A stretch of 64,000 bases of DNA from Qipengyuania flavescens. Its GTDB lineage: Bacteria; Pseudomonadota; Alphaproteobacteria; Sphingomonadales; Sphingomonadaceae. The position numbers and the translations under genes were made by a program. The stretch covers positions 434,001-498,000 of the forward strand of contig NZ_JARULD010000001.1 of NCBI RefSeq assembly GCF_029688735.1. The letters run 5' to 3'. Of this stretch, positions 36,085 to 46,369 are shown one piece after another. A model generated the notes under the pieces. That model did not search any database, was not told where the DNA came from, and was given only the letters and a program-made list of their open reading frames with translations. Positions within the stretch are counted from its first letter, which is position 1; every line of letters begins with the position of its first letter.

Positions 36085-37773
36085 TCAGCCGAGGGGCTCG
36101 ATCGCTTCGCCTTCGGCACTGCGGAAGGTAAAGCTATCGATATCCAAACCTTTGAGCTCGTTCATCATTTCACGTGCAGTCGCCGCATCGGGATAGGGCC
36201 CGGAAAGAAGGCGGTTGGCCTCTCCCCATGGCGTCACAAAGGGCCCCTTGCCGTCGAGCAGCCCGTCCGCCTTGCGAGCGATCCGGCGCCAGTCGAAACC
36301 GAGAGCCGATACATCCTTGCCGGTCGCAACCTGCACCCAGTGCCTCGAAGGATGGGCGGGCGGCGGCGGGGGATCGGGCTCGGCCTTCTCGCGCGGTGCC
36401 TCGATGCGCGTGATGTCGACCGCCCCCTGTGCTGCCGGACGTGACGTTGTCGGCTCGAGGGTAAAGCCGGCGAAAGCTTGCTCGAGCGTGGGTGCCGGTT
36501 CGCTAGGTGGCGACGGCGGTGGTGGTGGTGAAGCGGCGGTCGCGCGGGCGGGATCGATGCTGTTCGGCGTGGTGGCAGGTTGCCGCGCAATCACCACAGG
36601 CGCGGTCTCTGCAGGCGCTGGCGCCGACGCAGTAGCAGCCAAAATGGCAGCGGCTCGCGATGCTTCCTCTGCCGCTCTGGAACTTTGCGCAGGCTGCGCG
36701 GGAGCGGGAGCTTGCTGCGGCACCGGCTGCGCCACTGGTTGTTGTTGCGCCGCCCGCGTAGTCGCCGGGGAGAGATCGGGTGCAATCCCCGCATTTTCGC
36801 TCGAACGCGGCCCGACGGTTGCCGTCCGGCGCGGTCGTTCCTGTAGCTGGCGTGCGGGAGCCCTGCTCTCGGACTGGCGAGACGCAACGCGCCGTTGCGG
36901 CGTCGCTCGAGGCTGGGGAGCAGCGGCAGCTGGCGGTGTCGTCGCCGGTGCTTGCGACGTCGCTGGTGAAGGAGCGGCCGGCGCGTAGGCGGCGATTTGC
37001 GGGTCGTCCGTGCCGATATTGGCCGCGCGCGGAAACACGCCGAGCGTTCCCGCCGCCGCCTGCTGCGCCGGCGTCAGGCGAGGCATGAATTCGAGATAGG
37101 GCCTGACGCGACCCGCCATCTGCACGGGCAGCATCGCATCGGAAATCTCGATCGCCTCGCGCGTATCCCCGAGGATCGCCAGACCGAATGCGCGTGTGCG
37201 AAAAGCCGCGAGATCGCGGGCTTCGAGCAAGGGCAGCAGGGTCTGTTCGAATTTCTCGCGCTCTCCCGAGATCGCCAGGCTGAGCGCGAGGCGGCGTTTT
37301 ACTTCCGATCCGGCACCTTGCGCCAGCGCCAGCCGGAAAAGCTCCTGCGCGCTGCGGTTGTCGCCGACGAGCATGAAGGCCGTGCCCCGGTCTTCCGCCA
37401 TGCGATCGTTGGTGACGCCCGCCCGTTCTGCCTCGGCAAACAGGCGCAAGGCCTCGATCGGTTGGCGCGAGCGGGCATAGGCTTTGCCGAGGCCGAGGCT
37501 GATGCGGCTGTTGGTGGGTGAAAGCTGCTTTGCTCGGCCGAAAAAGCCGATCGCTGCGTCGATATCGCCGACATCCAGTGCCGCCTCGCCGGCGTCGAGC
37601 AGGGCCGACACATCGGCCGCATTGCGCGCCAGCCGCCGCAAGGCGTCGCTCAACCGGTCGGACCCTTTCGGCGGCAAGGGCTGGACGATCTCGCGCTGCG
37701 CGTGGGCCGCGGTCGGCACGGCAACTGCAGCGGCCAAGACCGCTGCAACCGTGATCCGCGATAGTGTTACCAT
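36085..37773 (-). CDS. TPR and SPOR-domain envelope protein
   Basis: 562 residues. Signal peptide 1-26 (ending AHAQ). Tetratricopeptide repeats occupy about 45-215 (DVSALLDAGEAALDVGDIDAAIGFFGRAKQL, GLGKAYARSRQPIEAL). A long disordered region rich in Pro, Ala and Gln covers about 245-455. A SPOR domain ends it (about 480-555: HWVQVATGKDVSALG, LLSGPYPDAATAREMM). SPOR domains bind denuded septal peptidoglycan, so the protein should be periplasmic and recruited to division sites. It lies downstream of ftsZ on the same strand, 57 bases away, which fits a division role. Confidence 0.88.
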   Translation of the reverse strand: MVTLSRITVAAVLAAAVAVPTAAHAQREIVQPLPPKGSDRLSDALRRLARNAADVSALLDAGEAALDVGDIDAAIGFFGRAKQLSPTNSRISLGLGKAYARSRQPIEALRLFAEAERAGVTNDRMAEDRGTAFMLVGDNRSAQELFRLALAQGAGSEVKRRLALSLAISGEREKFEQTLLPLLEARDLAAFRTRAFGLAILGDTREAIEISDAMLPVQMAGRVRPYLEFMPRLTPAQQAAAGTLGVFPRAANIGTDDPQIAAYAPAAPSPATSQAPATTPPAAAAPQPRATPQRRVASRQSESRAPARQLQERPRRTATVGPRSSENAGIAPDLSPATTRAAQQQPVAQPVPQQAPAPAQPAQSSRAAEEASRAAAILAATASAPAPAETAPVVIARQPATTPNSIDPARATAASPPPPPSPPSEPAPTLEQAFAGFTLEPTTSRPAAQGAVDITRIEAPREKAEPDPPPPPAHPSRHWVQVATGKDVSALGFDWRRIARKADGLLDGKGPFVTPWGEANRLLSGPYPDAATAREMMNELKGLDIDSFTFRSAEGEAIEPLG

Positions 37774-37785
37774 GATCCTGCCCTT

Positions 37786-37819
37786 ACCCGGGCGCGCCTG
37801 AACAAGCGCTGGCCCGGGT
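37786..37819. repeat. hairpin between ftsZ and the SPOR-protein gene
   Basis: ACCCGGGC and GCCCGGGT pair perfectly around an 18-base loop. It starts 12 bases past the ftsZ stop (on the minus strand) and ends 12 bases before the next ATG, with no T-tract. It may separate ftsZ expression from the downstream gene or protect the ftsZ message end. Confidence 0.6.
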
Positions 37820-37830
37820 GGCTAAGTGTC

Positions 37831-39462
37831 TTACTGGTTGTTCTGGCGACCGAGGAAGCGGGGAATGTTCAGCGAACCACCTTCGCCATCGTCGTCGTCT
37901 TCGTCGTCCTCTTCGTCCGGCTTGTTGGCACCGCGCGAGAGATTGGCCATCCGCTCGAACAGCGTGCTGCCGGCACCGGCATCGCTCCCGCTGTCGTCAC
38001 CGCCCAGCACGGGGCGCTTCTTGCCCGGCTTGCTGGCGAGCGGGCTGTCGCCCTCGCCATAGGAGCTGTCCTGACCGCCTTCTTCCATCGGCTCGGACAG
38101 GTCGAGCGGCGAAGGCTGCCCGGCATCTTCCGCCCAGCCGCCGCCAAATTCTCCGTCCTCGGCGGGGGGCGGAACTTCGCCATCCTCGTTGCGCAGGCCG
38201 GCGAGCGGATCCACGATGCCGTCGACATCGTCGTAATCTTCTTCTTCGTCGTCGTCAGCAGAACCGTAGCCGAGATCGTCGGACAGGACCGAGGAGCTAT
38301 CGTCGCCCGCTTCCGCCGTGAGGTCGAGCGTGTCGGCGTCGCCGGACTCGGCATCCGGCTCGGCGGACAGGCCTTCGGACAATTCGAAGGGTTCATCGTC
38401 GTCGATCGTCTCGGTCGGCAGGTCGAGCACGGGGCGCTTGGGCGCGCGGCTATCGCTCATCGAGAAGGCCTGCGGCGCGCTCGCCTGCGACGTTCCATCC
38501 GTTTCGATACCGGTCGCAACGACCGACACGCGGATCTTGCCTTCGAGCTCGGGATTGAAGGCCGAACCCCAGATGATGTTCGCGTCTTCGTCGACCAGTT
38601 CGCGAATGTGGTTCGCGGCCTCGTCCACTTCGAGCAGCTTCATGTCCTCGCCGCCGATGATCGAGATGATCACGCCCTTGGCGCCGGTCATGCTGACGCC
38701 GTCGAGCAGCGGATTGGCGATGGCCCGTTCGGCGGCTTCGAGCGCGCGATTGTCGCCCTCGCCCTCGCCCGTACCCATCATCGCCTTGCCCATCTCCATC
38801 ATCACCGAACGCACGTCGGCGAAGTCGAGATTGATGAGGCCCGGCATGACCATGAGATCGGTGATCGAGCGCACGCCCTGCTGCAGCACCTCGTCGGCAA
38901 GCATGAAGGCTTCCTTGAAGGTCGTTTCCGCCTTCGCCACCAGGAACAGGTTCTGGTTAGGGATCACGATCAGTGTATCGACATGCTTTTGCAGCTCGTC
39001 GATGCCCGCTTCTGCGGCGCGCATGCGGCGCGTGCCTTCGAACAGGAACGGCTTGGTCACGACGCCGACGGTCAGCACACCCTTCTTGCGAGCGGCCTCG
39101 GCAATAACGGGAGCAGCGCCGGTGCCGGTGCCGCCGCCCATGCCGGCCGCGATGAACACCATGTTACAGCCATCGAGCGCGTCTTCGATATCCTCGACCG
39201 TTTCCTCGGCTGCCGCCTTACCCACTTCGGGGCGCGCCCCTGCGCCGAGGCCGCCGGTGATGTCCGGGCCGAGCTGGATGCGCTTTTCCGCCGGCGAGGA
39301 GCTGAGCGCCTGCGCGTCGGTGTTGCTGACGATGAAGTCGACGCCTTCGATGCCGGCGTCCATCATGTTGGCGATCGCGTTGCCGCCCGCGCCGCCGACG
39401 CCGATCACCATGATCTTGGGGCGGAGGTCGTCGCTGGATGCCGGACCGATATTGATGCTCAT
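37831..39462 (-). CDS. ftsZ: cell division protein FtsZ
   Basis: 543 residues. The tubulin-like GTPase domain occupies about 10-330: [13 protein letters not shown], the tubulin signature [11 protein letters not shown] and the T7 loop [12 protein letters not shown] long acidic linker (about 350-525, many Asp/Glu with [10 protein letters not shown]) leads to the conserved C-terminal peptide [10 protein letters not shown] that binds FtsA and other partners. The linker explains the length over the roughly 380-residue E. coli protein and is normal for alphaproteobacteria. The 135-base gap to ftsA suggests its own promoter. Confidence 0.98.
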   Translation of the reverse strand: MSINIGPASSDDLRPKIMVIGVGGAGGNAIANMMDAGIEGVDFIVSNTDAQALSSSPAEKRIQLGPDITGGLGAGARPEVGKAAAEETVEDIEDALDGCNMVFIAAGMGGGTGTGAAPVIAEAARKKGVLTVGVVTKPFLFEGTRRMRAAEAGIDELQKHVDTLIVIPNQNLFLVAKAETTFKEAFMLADEVLQQGVRSITDLMVMPGLINLDFADVRSVMMEMGKAMMGTGEGEGDNRALEAAERAIANPLLDGVSMTGAKGVIISIIGGEDMKLLEVDEAANHIRELVDEDANIIWGSAFNPELEGKIRVSVVATGIETDGTSQASAPQAFSMSDSRAPKRPVLDLPTETIDDDEPFELSEGLSAEPDAESGDADTLDLTAEAGDDSSSVLSDDLGYGSADDDEEEDYDDVDGIVDPLAGLRNEDGEVPPPAEDGEFGGGWAEDAGQPSPLDLSEPMEEGGQDSSYGEGDSPLASKPGKKRPVLGGDDSGSDAGAGSTLFERMANLSRGANKPDEEDDEDDDDGEGGSLNIPRFLGRQNNQ

Positions 39463-39552
39463 TGGGTATCCCCCGGAAAGTCGGAATTCTGAAAAATCAC
39501 TATGTCACATTACGCGCGCAAAGCGAATCGCGCGAAGACTCGTAGAAGAAGC

Positions 39553-39561
39553 TTATCCACA
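39553..39561 (+). promoter_or_regulatory. perfect DnaA box upstream of ftsZ
   Basis: TTATCCACA, the canonical high-affinity DnaA-binding sequence, lies 91 bases before the ftsZ start in the ftsA-ftsZ gap. In Caulobacter DnaA activates ftsZ, so a link between replication initiation and division is plausible. A chance match is possible; only this one perfect box was noticed here. Confidence 0.5.
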
Positions 39562-39597
39562 AAGGCCTAATGCCCTGTTGTGCATGGGTTTCAACCA

Positions 39598-40884
39598 TCA
39601 GAAATACTCGCGCACCGCCTGTACGACACGGTTCACCAGACCGAAGCCGGAATAGCGGCTTGTCGATTGGTAGTTCGAGCCGACCGAACGAATGTCTACC
39701 GGGTCTTCCGCAGCGTAAAGGCACAGGCCCGCAAGCGTCGCAAATCCAGGCGTCGCATGCGCTTCGGGCAGGCCCTGAAGCGCAGGCGGCTTGCCAATCC
39801 GCACCGGCTGGCCGAGCGCGCCCTGCATGAAGTCGGCGATGCCGTGCAGTTCGGCTCCGCCACCCGTCAGGACGACCTGCCCGCCTTGCGAACCGCCGAA
39901 GCCGAGCGCCTTGAGTGCCTTCGCAATCTCGCCGCTCATCACGCCGAGGCGATCTGTGACCGTGCCGACCAAATCCGCGCGCGGGATGCGGTTCTGCTCG
40001 TCCGCGCCGCGTGCCAGCCGGCCGTCGGGCTTGTCGCCCGGGCCATCGACCGGGATCATCTCGCGGTGATCGGTCGGCGTGGCGATCGCCGATCCCGACA
40101 CGCATTTCAGCCGCTCGGCCTGGCTCCGGCGGATACCGAGCGAGGATGCGAGCGCATCGGTAATGTCGTTCGAGCCGACCGGGATCGAGCGCAGACCGAG
40201 CAGCATGCCCGCCGCATGGACGGAAACATTGGTTACCTGCGCGCCAATCTCGACCAGCGCCACCCCGAGATCGCGCTCTTCGGCGGAGAGGCAGGCGTAT
40301 GCTGTCGCGAGGGGGCTGGCGACCACACCTTCGACCTCGAGATGCGCGCCCTGCACCGCCTCGATCAAATTGCGAACCGGTGCGCCTTCGGCGAACGTTA
40401 CATGGACGTCGACGCCCAGCGCTTCGGCATGGAGGCCCTTGGGATTGGCGACGCCATGCGCGCCGTCGAGCATGTAATGCGCCGGCTGCGCGTGCAGGAC
40501 CATGCGCCCGTCGGGATGCAGGTGGTCGCGCGCTGCATGGAGGAGATGCTCGATATCGTCCTCCTCGATGCGCCGCCCACCAATGGCGATCTCGACGCTG
40601 GAGATGCGGCTCGACAGCCCTGCCCCGGCGCAGCCGATCCAGACGCTGGAGATCGAGGTATTGGCATTCGCCTCCGCTTTCTCGACTGCAGTGCGGATCG
40701 AGTGGCTCGCGGCGCGCATATCGGTGACATAGCCGCGCTTGATGCCTTCGCTCGCGCGGTGGCTGGAACCGAGCACGACCATTTCGCCGCCCTCGGCCTC
40801 ACCCATAATCATGGCCGATACCCGGAAGGATCCGACGTTCACGGCACCATAGACGCGGGTTATGCGCGGCGTCGGGGCGGCCAT
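39598..40884 (-). CDS. ftsA: cell division protein FtsA
   Basis: 428 residues, an actin-like ATPase that tethers FtsZ to the membrane. Phosphate-binding GAVNVGSFRVSAM, the inserted 1C subdomain (about 85-160), VALVEIGAQVTNVSV and the adenosine loop VLTGGGAELHG are present. The C-terminal end FGLVNRVVQAVREYF is the amphipathic membrane helix. The start ATG overlaps the ftsQ stop by one base (TGATG). Confidence 0.97.
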   Translation of the reverse strand: MAAPTPRITRVYGAVNVGSFRVSAMIMGEAEGGEMVVLGSSHRASEGIKRGYVTDMRAASHSIRTAVEKAEANANTSISSVWIGCAGAGLSSRISSVEIAIGGRRIEEDDIEHLLHAARDHLHPDGRMVLHAQPAHYMLDGAHGVANPKGLHAEALGVDVHVTFAEGAPVRNLIEAVQGAHLEVEGVVASPLATAYACLSAEERDLGVALVEIGAQVTNVSVHAAGMLLGLRSIPVGSNDITDALASSLGIRRSQAERLKCVSGSAIATPTDHREMIPVDGPGDKPDGRLARGADEQNRIPRADLVGTVTDRLGVMSGEIAKALKALGFGGSQGGQVVLTGGGAELHGIADFMQGALGQPVRIGKPPALQGLPEAHATPGFATLAGLCLYAAEDPVDIRSVGSNYQSTSRYSGFGLVNRVVQAVREYF

Positions 40885-41792
40885 CACTCGGCCCGCCCGT
40901 TGCGCGCAAGCTGGGTCGGGCAGGGGCCGTCCTTACAGCGCAGATAAACACGGTCCGGCACGCGCATGTCCACCGCGATGGGCTTGCCGCCGATCAGCCT
41001 GTGCATGCCGTCGAGCTGGGCAAACTTGACCAGCGCGGGCGCGCCCGCCTCGCCTTCCGGCAAGGCAAGCAATTGCCCGCTGGTGAAGGTGAGATTCCAC
41101 CGCCGGTTGCCGACCCATTCGGCGCCAGCAATATGCGGTTTCAGCGCCGGCGCGGCGTCCAGCAGACGGCCGAGTTCCTCGACCTGCCTCTGCGCACCGG
41201 GGCCTTCGATCAGCAGCTTACCCTTGGCCGCCTCGCGCGCGATCGGCTCGAGTTCGTGGCCCTGCCCGTCGACCAGCATCAGCCGGTCGGGCTTGCGCAG
41301 CACGGCGTGCGGCTCGCGCTCGACAATATCGATCTTCAGCGTATCCGGCAGCTGGCGCGAGACCCGCGCATCGGCCACCCAGGGCAGCTCCAGCAGGCTG
41401 TCACGCACGTCGCCGAGTTCGACCAGCGGCATCGGCCGGTCGCGCTGGGCGAGCACGCGTTCGTAGACCAGCTGTTCGTTCATCCGCTCGACGCCGGAGA
41501 CGCGGACCTTGCTGACCTCGAAGCCGGAGCGCGAGGCCGATTTCGCGAGCTCGTCGCGCGCGATTTCCGGCACGCCCGCATAGCTGGCGACCGTCCACGC
41601 AATGGCGAGGCCGACGATGATGATCGAAGTCAGGAAGAACTTGTGCCACTGCTCCTCGGTGAAAGGCAGCGCGGCCATGATGCGATCGAGAATGCCGCTG
41701 GTATGCTTGCGCGCGGCCCGAGCCTTCTGGCTGCGGCTCCGCGCAGCGGCAGAACGCCGCACCCCCTGGGGCTTGCGGCTAACCCTGGCCAT
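40884..41792 (-). CDS. ftsQ: cell division protein FtsQ
   Basis: 302 residues, bitopic. A basic cytoplasmic N-terminus (VSRKPQGVRRSAAARSRSQKARAARKH) precedes one membrane helix (about 55-72). The periplasmic POTRA domain (FEVSKVRVSGVERMNEQLV) and the FtsQ beta domain (LPWVADARVSRQLPDTLKIDIVEREP) follow. It scaffolds FtsB/FtsL in the divisome. Start at 41792 (MARVSRK) overlaps ddlB by 14 bases. Confidence 0.95.
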   Translation of the reverse strand: MARVSRKPQGVRRSAAARSRSQKARAARKHTSGILDRIMAALPFTEEQWHKFFLTSIIIVGLAIAWTVASYAGVPEIARDELAKSASRSGFEVSKVRVSGVERMNEQLVYERVLAQRDRPMPLVELGDVRDSLLELPWVADARVSRQLPDTLKIDIVEREPHAVLRKPDRLMLVDGQGHELEPIAREAAKGKLLIEGPGAQRQVEELGRLLDAAPALKPHIAGAEWVGNRRWNLTFTSGQLLALPEGEAGAPALVKFAQLDGMHRLIGGKPIAVDMRVPDRVYLRCKDGPCPTQLARNGRAE

Positions 41793-42774
41793 CGCCCCTG
41801 CCCTTACCTGCATGGCCCTTACCCGCATGGTGGCGCAAGGCCGCGGCGATCACGGTCTCCACCAGCTCGCCATACTCCATGCCGACATGCTTGGCCTGCT
41901 CGGGCACGAGGCTGAGCGGGGTCATGCCGGGCTGGGTGTTGGTTTCGAGGATGAACAGCCCATCCTCGCCCTGCTCCTCGTCCCAGCGGAAATCGGTGCG
42001 GCTGGTGCCCCGGCAGCCGAGCACCTGGTGCGCGCGGAGTGCATATTCGAGACACAGCCTTGCAATGTTCTGAGGAATGTCCGCCGGGCAGATGTGATCG
42101 GTCATGCCGTCGGTATATTTGGCGTCGAAATCGTAGAAGCCGCTCTTCGGCTTCAGTTCGGTTACCGCGAGCGCGCGCGGGCCGTCCTCGAAATCGACCA
42201 CCGCCGTCGTCATCTCGCGGCCCTTGATATAAGGCTCGGCGAGCAGTTCGGCGAATTCCCGCCACGGCCCCTTGGCGTCGCGCGCGATGGGATTGCCGTA
42301 GTCGCTCTCGTCGGTGACGATCGCCACGCCGACGCTGCTGCCTTCGTTGACGGGCTTGAGCACGTAGGGACGTGGCAGCGGATCGCGCACGTGCAGGTCG
42401 GCGCTCTTGACGATGCGCCCGCCGGGCATGGGAATGCCGTGCGGGACCAGCGCCTGCTTGGTCAGCTGCTTGTCGATCGCGACCACCGACGTGGCGAGGC
42501 CCGAATGCGTATAGGGCACGCCCATCAGGTCGAGCATGCCCTGCACCGTGCCGTCCTCGCCCGGAACCCCGTGGAGCGCATTGAACACGACATCGGGCGC
42601 GACCTCGGCAATGCGCGCCGCCACCTGCCGGTCCATGTCGATTCGCGTCACCCGGTGCCCGCGCTCTTCCAGCGCTTTGGCAACGCCCTCGCCCGACATG
42701 AGGCTGACGGGCCGCTCGTTCGCCCAGCCGCCCATGAGGACGGCGATGTGCAGGTCTTTGGGAAGGTCGGTCAT
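41779..42774 (-). CDS. ddlB: D-alanine-D-alanine ligase
   Basis: 331 residues. It makes the D-Ala-D-Ala dipeptide for MurF. ATP-grasp fold: VLMGGWANERPVSLMSG, HGVPGEDGTVQGML, KPVNEGSSVGV and metal/ATP ligands in FILETNTQPGMTPLSL. The start at 42774 (MTDLPKD) is 8 bases beyond the murB stop. Cytosolic peptidoglycan precursor enzyme in its normal dcw position. Confidence 0.97.
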   Translation of the reverse strand: MTDLPKDLHIAVLMGGWANERPVSLMSGEGVAKALEERGHRVTRIDMDRQVAARIAEVAPDVVFNALHGVPGEDGTVQGMLDLMGVPYTHSGLATSVVAIDKQLTKQALVPHGIPMPGGRIVKSADLHVRDPLPRPYVLKPVNEGSSVGVAIVTDESDYGNPIARDAKGPWREFAELLAEPYIKGREMTTAVVDFEDGPRALAVTELKPKSGFYDFDAKYTDGMTDHICPADIPQNIARLCLEYALRAHQVLGCRGTSRTDFRWDEEQGEDGLFILETNTQPGMTPLSLVPEQAKHVGMEYGELVETVIAAALRHHAGKGHAGKGRGDGQG

Positions 42775-42782
42775 GTCAGTTC

Positions 42783-43754
42783 CTAAGGCCGCCCCACGCG
42801 CTGGATTTCCCATTCGAGTTCGACGCCCGAATGCTCGTAGACGCGACGTTTAACTTCTTCGCCCAGCCCTTCGATATCGGCGCTGGTCGCGTCGTCGACG
42901 TTGATCAGGAAGTTGGTGTGCTTCTCGCTCACCTGCGCACCGCCCATTTGCAGGCCGCGGCAGCCCGCCGCATCGACCAGTTCCCAAGCCTTGCGACCGG
43001 GCGGGTTCTTGAAAGTCGAGCCGCCGGTCTTGGTGCGCAGCGGCTGCGAGTTTTCGCGCGCTTCGGCGATCTCGTCCATCTTCGCACCGATCGCTTCGGG
43101 GTCGCCGGGCTCGCCCTGGAAGCGGGCGGCGACCACCACCGCGCCGTCCGGCAAGGCCGAGTGGCGATAGGTATATTGCAGGTCGGCCTTGGGCAGCGTC
43201 ACCAGATTGCCGCCCGGCAGGATGACGTCGCAGTCGATCAGCACGTCGCTCACCTCGCGCCCGTATGCGCCGCCGTTCATGCGCACGAAGCCGCCGACCG
43301 TGCCGGGGATGCCGCGCATGAATTCGAGGCCGGCGATCCCGGCATCGCGTGCCGTCGAGGCGACGAGGATGCCATGCGCCCCCGCACCGCAGGCGACCAC
43401 ATGATCGTCACGCGTTTCGATCTTCGCAAAGGGCTTGCCGAGCTTGATGACCACGCCCGGCACTCCGCCATCGCGCACGATCAGATTGGAGCCGAGGCCG
43501 AGCGCCATCACCGGCAGCTTGCCGCCCAGCCGTTCGAGGAAGACGCGCAAATCGTCGAGATCTTCCGGCTCGAACAGCCAGTCGGCATTGCCGCCGCTCT
43601 TGAACCAGACCAGCTTGGCAAGCGGCGCATCGTGCGTCAGTTTGCCGCGCAAGTCGTCGATCGCAACGGGTGCGGAGACGCCGCCATCGACCTCGCAATC
43701 GGGAGCCATGCCGCTGTCCCAGTTCCACACGTCGTCGGGTTGGTCCATCTCCAT
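42783..43754 (-). CDS. murB: UDP-N-acetylenolpyruvoylglucosamine reductase MurB
   Basis: 323 residues. It reduces UDP-GlcNAc-enolpyruvate to UDP-MurNAc with NADPH and FAD. It is of type II: WFKSGGNADWL, GLGSNLIVRDGGVPGVVIKLG, GIPGTVGGFVRMNGGAYGRE and the catalytic-acid loop GGSTFKNPPGRKAWELVDAAGCRG. Preceded 3 bases earlier by the murC stop. Confidence 0.97.
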   Translation of the reverse strand: MEMDQPDDVWNWDSGMAPDCEVDGGVSAPVAIDDLRGKLTHDAPLAKLVWFKSGGNADWLFEPEDLDDLRVFLERLGGKLPVMALGLGSNLIVRDGGVPGVVIKLGKPFAKIETRDDHVVACGAGAHGILVASTARDAGIAGLEFMRGIPGTVGGFVRMNGGAYGREVSDVLIDCDVILPGGNLVTLPKADLQYTYRHSALPDGAVVVAARFQGEPGDPEAIGAKMDEIAEARENSQPLRTKTGGSTFKNPPGRKAWELVDAAGCRGLQMGGAQVSEKHTNFLINVDDATSADIEGLGEEVKRRVYEHSGVELEWEIQRVGRP

Positions 43755-43757
43755 CGC

Positions 43758-45176
43758 TCAGCTCGCCAGCGCGATCTGGTTCTGCAGGCCGGCCGCCCAG
43801 CGGGTGATGTCGCCCGCGCCGAGGCAAATCACGAAATCGCCTTCCTGCAATTCGGCTGCGAGCGTTTCGGCGAGATCCTGCTCGTCCTCGATCGTCGCGG
43901 CGGCGCGGTGTCCGCGTGCCTTGAGGCCATCGACCAGCGCCTGCGCGTCGACGCCGGGGATCGGGTCTTCGCCCGCCGCATAAACCGGGGTGACATAGAC
44001 GAGGTCGGCTTCGTTGAAGCAGGTCTGGAATTCGTCCATCAGATCGTTGAGACGGGTGTAGCGGTGCGGCTGGACGACGGCGATCACGCGCCCCCGCCCT
44101 GCACTTTCGCGGGCCGCGCCCAGCACCGCCCTGATCTCGACCGGGTGGTGGCCATAGTCGTCGATGATCGTCGCGACGCCGCCACCGGTCGGAACTTCGC
44201 CGACCTTGGTGAAGCGCCGCCGGACGCCGCCGAACTGGCTGAACCCGTTGCAGATCACCTCGTCCGGACAGCCCATCTCGATCGAGACGGCAATCGCGGC
44301 GAGCGCGTTCTGGACGTTGTGCCGGCCGGGCATCGGCAGGCGCACGCCCTCGATCCGGCGATCCTCCTGCCCGCGACGGCGCACGATGACGTCGAAGCAA
44401 TTGCCACCCGCATCGGGCCGCACATTCACGCCGCAAATGTCGGCCTGCAGGTTGAAGCCATAGGTCACGACATTGCGATCGCGCACCTTGGCGATCACGG
44501 CCTGAACCTCGGGATGGTCGATGCACAGCACCGCCGCGCCATAAAAGGGCACGTTGTGGATGAACTCCACGAAGGCGTCCTTCACGCCCTCGAAATCGCC
44601 GTAATGATCGAGGTGTTCGGGATCGATATTGGTGACCACCGCGATCGTGCCGTCGAGCCGCAGGAAACTGCCGTCGCTCTCGTCGGCTTCGACCACCATC
44701 CAGTCGCTATCGCCGAGACGAGCGTTGGAGCCATATTGCTCGATGATGCCGCCATTAATGACGGTGGGATCGATCTTGCCCGCATCGAGCAAGGCGGCAA
44801 TCATGCTGGTCGTGGTCGTCTTGCCATGCGTCCCGGCGACCGCGACGGTCGATTTGAGGCGCATGAGCTCGGCCAGCATCTCTGCACGGCGAACCACGGG
44901 AATACGGTTTTCCAGCGCGAAGGCGACTTCGGGATTGGTCCGCTTCACGGCGGTGGACGTGACCACCACTGCCGCGCCTTCGACATTCTCCGGCGCGTGG
45001 CCGATGGACACTGTCACGCCGCGACTGCGCAGCCGCTCGATCACCGGGCTTTCCTTGATGTCGGAGCCTTGCACGCTGTAGCCGAGATTGTTCATCACCT
45101 CGGCGATGCCGGACATGCCGATCCCGCCGATGCCGACGAAATGGATGGTCCCGATATCGGTCGGCACACCCCTCAT
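43758..45176 (-). CDS. murC: UDP-N-acetylmuramate--L-alanine ligase MurC
   Basis: 472 residues. It adds L-Ala to UDP-MurNAc with [20 protein letters not shown] starts the uracil-binding domain. The ATP loop is [11 protein letters not shown] and later motifs include [22 protein letters not shown] and [10 protein letters not shown]. The start at 45176 overlaps murG as ATGA. The frame open to 45338 is only read-through into murG. Confidence 0.97.
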   Translation of the reverse strand: MRGVPTDIGTIHFVGIGGIGMSGIAEVMNNLGYSVQGSDIKESPVIERLRSRGVTVSIGHAPENVEGAAVVVTSTAVKRTNPEVAFALENRIPVVRRAEMLAELMRLKSTVAVAGTHGKTTTTSMIAALLDAGKIDPTVINGGIIEQYGSNARLGDSDWMVVEADESDGSFLRLDGTIAVVTNIDPEHLDHYGDFEGVKDAFVEFIHNVPFYGAAVLCIDHPEVQAVIAKVRDRNVVTYGFNLQADICGVNVRPDAGGNCFDVIVRRRGQEDRRIEGVRLPMPGRHNVQNALAAIAVSIEMGCPDEVICNGFSQFGGVRRRFTKVGEVPTGGGVATIIDDYGHHPVEIRAVLGAARESAGRGRVIAVVQPHRYTRLNDLMDEFQTCFNEADLVYVTPVYAAGEDPIPGVDAQALVDGLKARGHRAAATIEDEQDLAETLAAELQEGDFVICLGAGDITRWAAGLQNQIALAS

Positions 45177-46369
45177 TCGGCGGCCTCCTTCGCAGCGCCT
45201 TGGCCGGCGGGCGCGCCCTGTGTCGCGCCGCGCGCATTGTTTCCGCCGACGCGGATGACGTCCATCATGTCGGCCCCGCCGAAGCTTTCGACGAGGTCGG
45301 CCAGATCCTCGACGGCCTTGGGACGACCGCAGTTCCATGCGGCATGGGCGGCTCTGTTCAAACCTTGCGGGTTCTCGGCAAGCGCCTTGATCTGCTTGGC
45401 GAGTTCCTTAGCCGTAAAACGCTCCTGCCGGATCATCCGTGCGCCGCCGGCCTTCGCCATTTCGCGCGTGTTCGACGCCTGATGGTCGTCGGTCGCGATC
45501 GGCAGCGGGACGAGGATGGCCGGGCGGCCCACCGCGGTGAGCTCGGCAATGGTCGAGGCCCCGGCGCGGCCGATGAACAGATGCGCATCGGCAAGGCGCG
45601 TGGCCATGTCCTCGAAATAGGTCGCTAGTTCTGCCGGAATCTCGTGATTGCGATAGCGCTCGCGGACGGCCTCGAGATCCTCGGCGCGGCACTGCTGCGT
45701 TACCTGCAAACGCTGGCGCAGCGCGGGCGGGAGCATGGCGAGCCCGTCGGGCACGACTTCGGACAGCACGCGGGCACCCTGGCTGCCGCCGGTCACGAGG
45801 ACGCGCAGCAGGCCGTCCTCGGTGAACTCGGGGAATGGCTCCTCACGCAGCGAGAGCACGCCTGCGCGCACCGGATTGCCGACGAGGTGGACCTTGTCCG
45901 AGTGCTTGTCCGCCAGCCGCTCGACATCGGGATAGGCCGTCGCGATCGCCTGCACGCGGCCTGCCAGCAGGCGATTGACGCGGCCGAGCACGGCATTCTG
46001 TTCGTGCAGGATCGTCGGGATATCGGCGGAGGTCGAGGCGAGCACCGCCGGGGCGGAGGGATAGCCGCCGAAGCCGATCACCGCGCTCGGTTCGAAACTC
46101 TCGTACAGCCGCAGCGCCATACGCCGCCCTTCCAGCACAGCGCGTATGCCCTTGATCCATTGCAGCGGGTTCTTGCCGAAGCGGCCTGCGGGAATGACAT
46201 GCGCGGGCATGAAATCGGGCTTGCCCGGGATCTCCGCCCCGCGTTCGTCGGTGATCAGGGCGACGTGATGCCCGCGCCGGTCGAGTTCGGTCGCCAGCGC
46301 GAAGGCGGGCAGCAAGTGCCCGCCGGTGCCGCCGGCGGCGAGGACATAGTGGCGGCTGGAGCGAGTCAT
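45173..46369 (-). CDS. murG: undecaprenyl-PP-MurNAc-pentapeptide-UDP-GlcNAc transferase MurG
   Basis: 398 residues, making lipid II at the cytoplasmic face. GT-B fold: glycine loop [47 protein letters not shown] and the UDP-GlcNAc site [25 protein letters not shown] 35-residue Gly/Ala tail exceeds the usual length. Overlaps ftsW by 4 bases. Confidence 0.97.
   Translation of the reverse strand: MTRSSRHYVLAAGGTGGHLLPAFALATELDRRGHHVALITDERGAEIPGKPDFMPAHVIPAGRFGKNPLQWIKGIRAVLEGRRMALRLYESFEPSAVIGFGGYPSAPAVLASTSADIPTILHEQNAVLGRVNRLLAGRVQAIATAYPDVERLADKHSDKVHLVGNPVRAGVLSLREEPFPEFTEDGLLRVLVTGGSQGARVLSEVVPDGLAMLPPALRQRLQVTQQCRAEDLEAVRERYRNHEIPAELATYFEDMATRLADAHLFIGRAGASTIAELTAVGRPAILVPLPIATDDHQASNTREMAKAGGARMIRQERFTAKELAKQIKALAENPQGLNRAAHAAWNCGRPKAVEDLADLVESFGGADMMDVIRVGGNNARGATQGAPAGQGAAKEAAE

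Noticed and set aside
39463-39597. CtrA site (TTAA-N7-TTAA) upstream of ftsZ
   Set aside because: No pair of TTAA half-sites with 7-base spacing is present in the gap.
42831-45482. 883-codon open frame on the plus strand
   Set aside because: Antisense to murB and murC, which are certain; the sequence is histidine/aspartate/alanine-rich as expected of a shadow.
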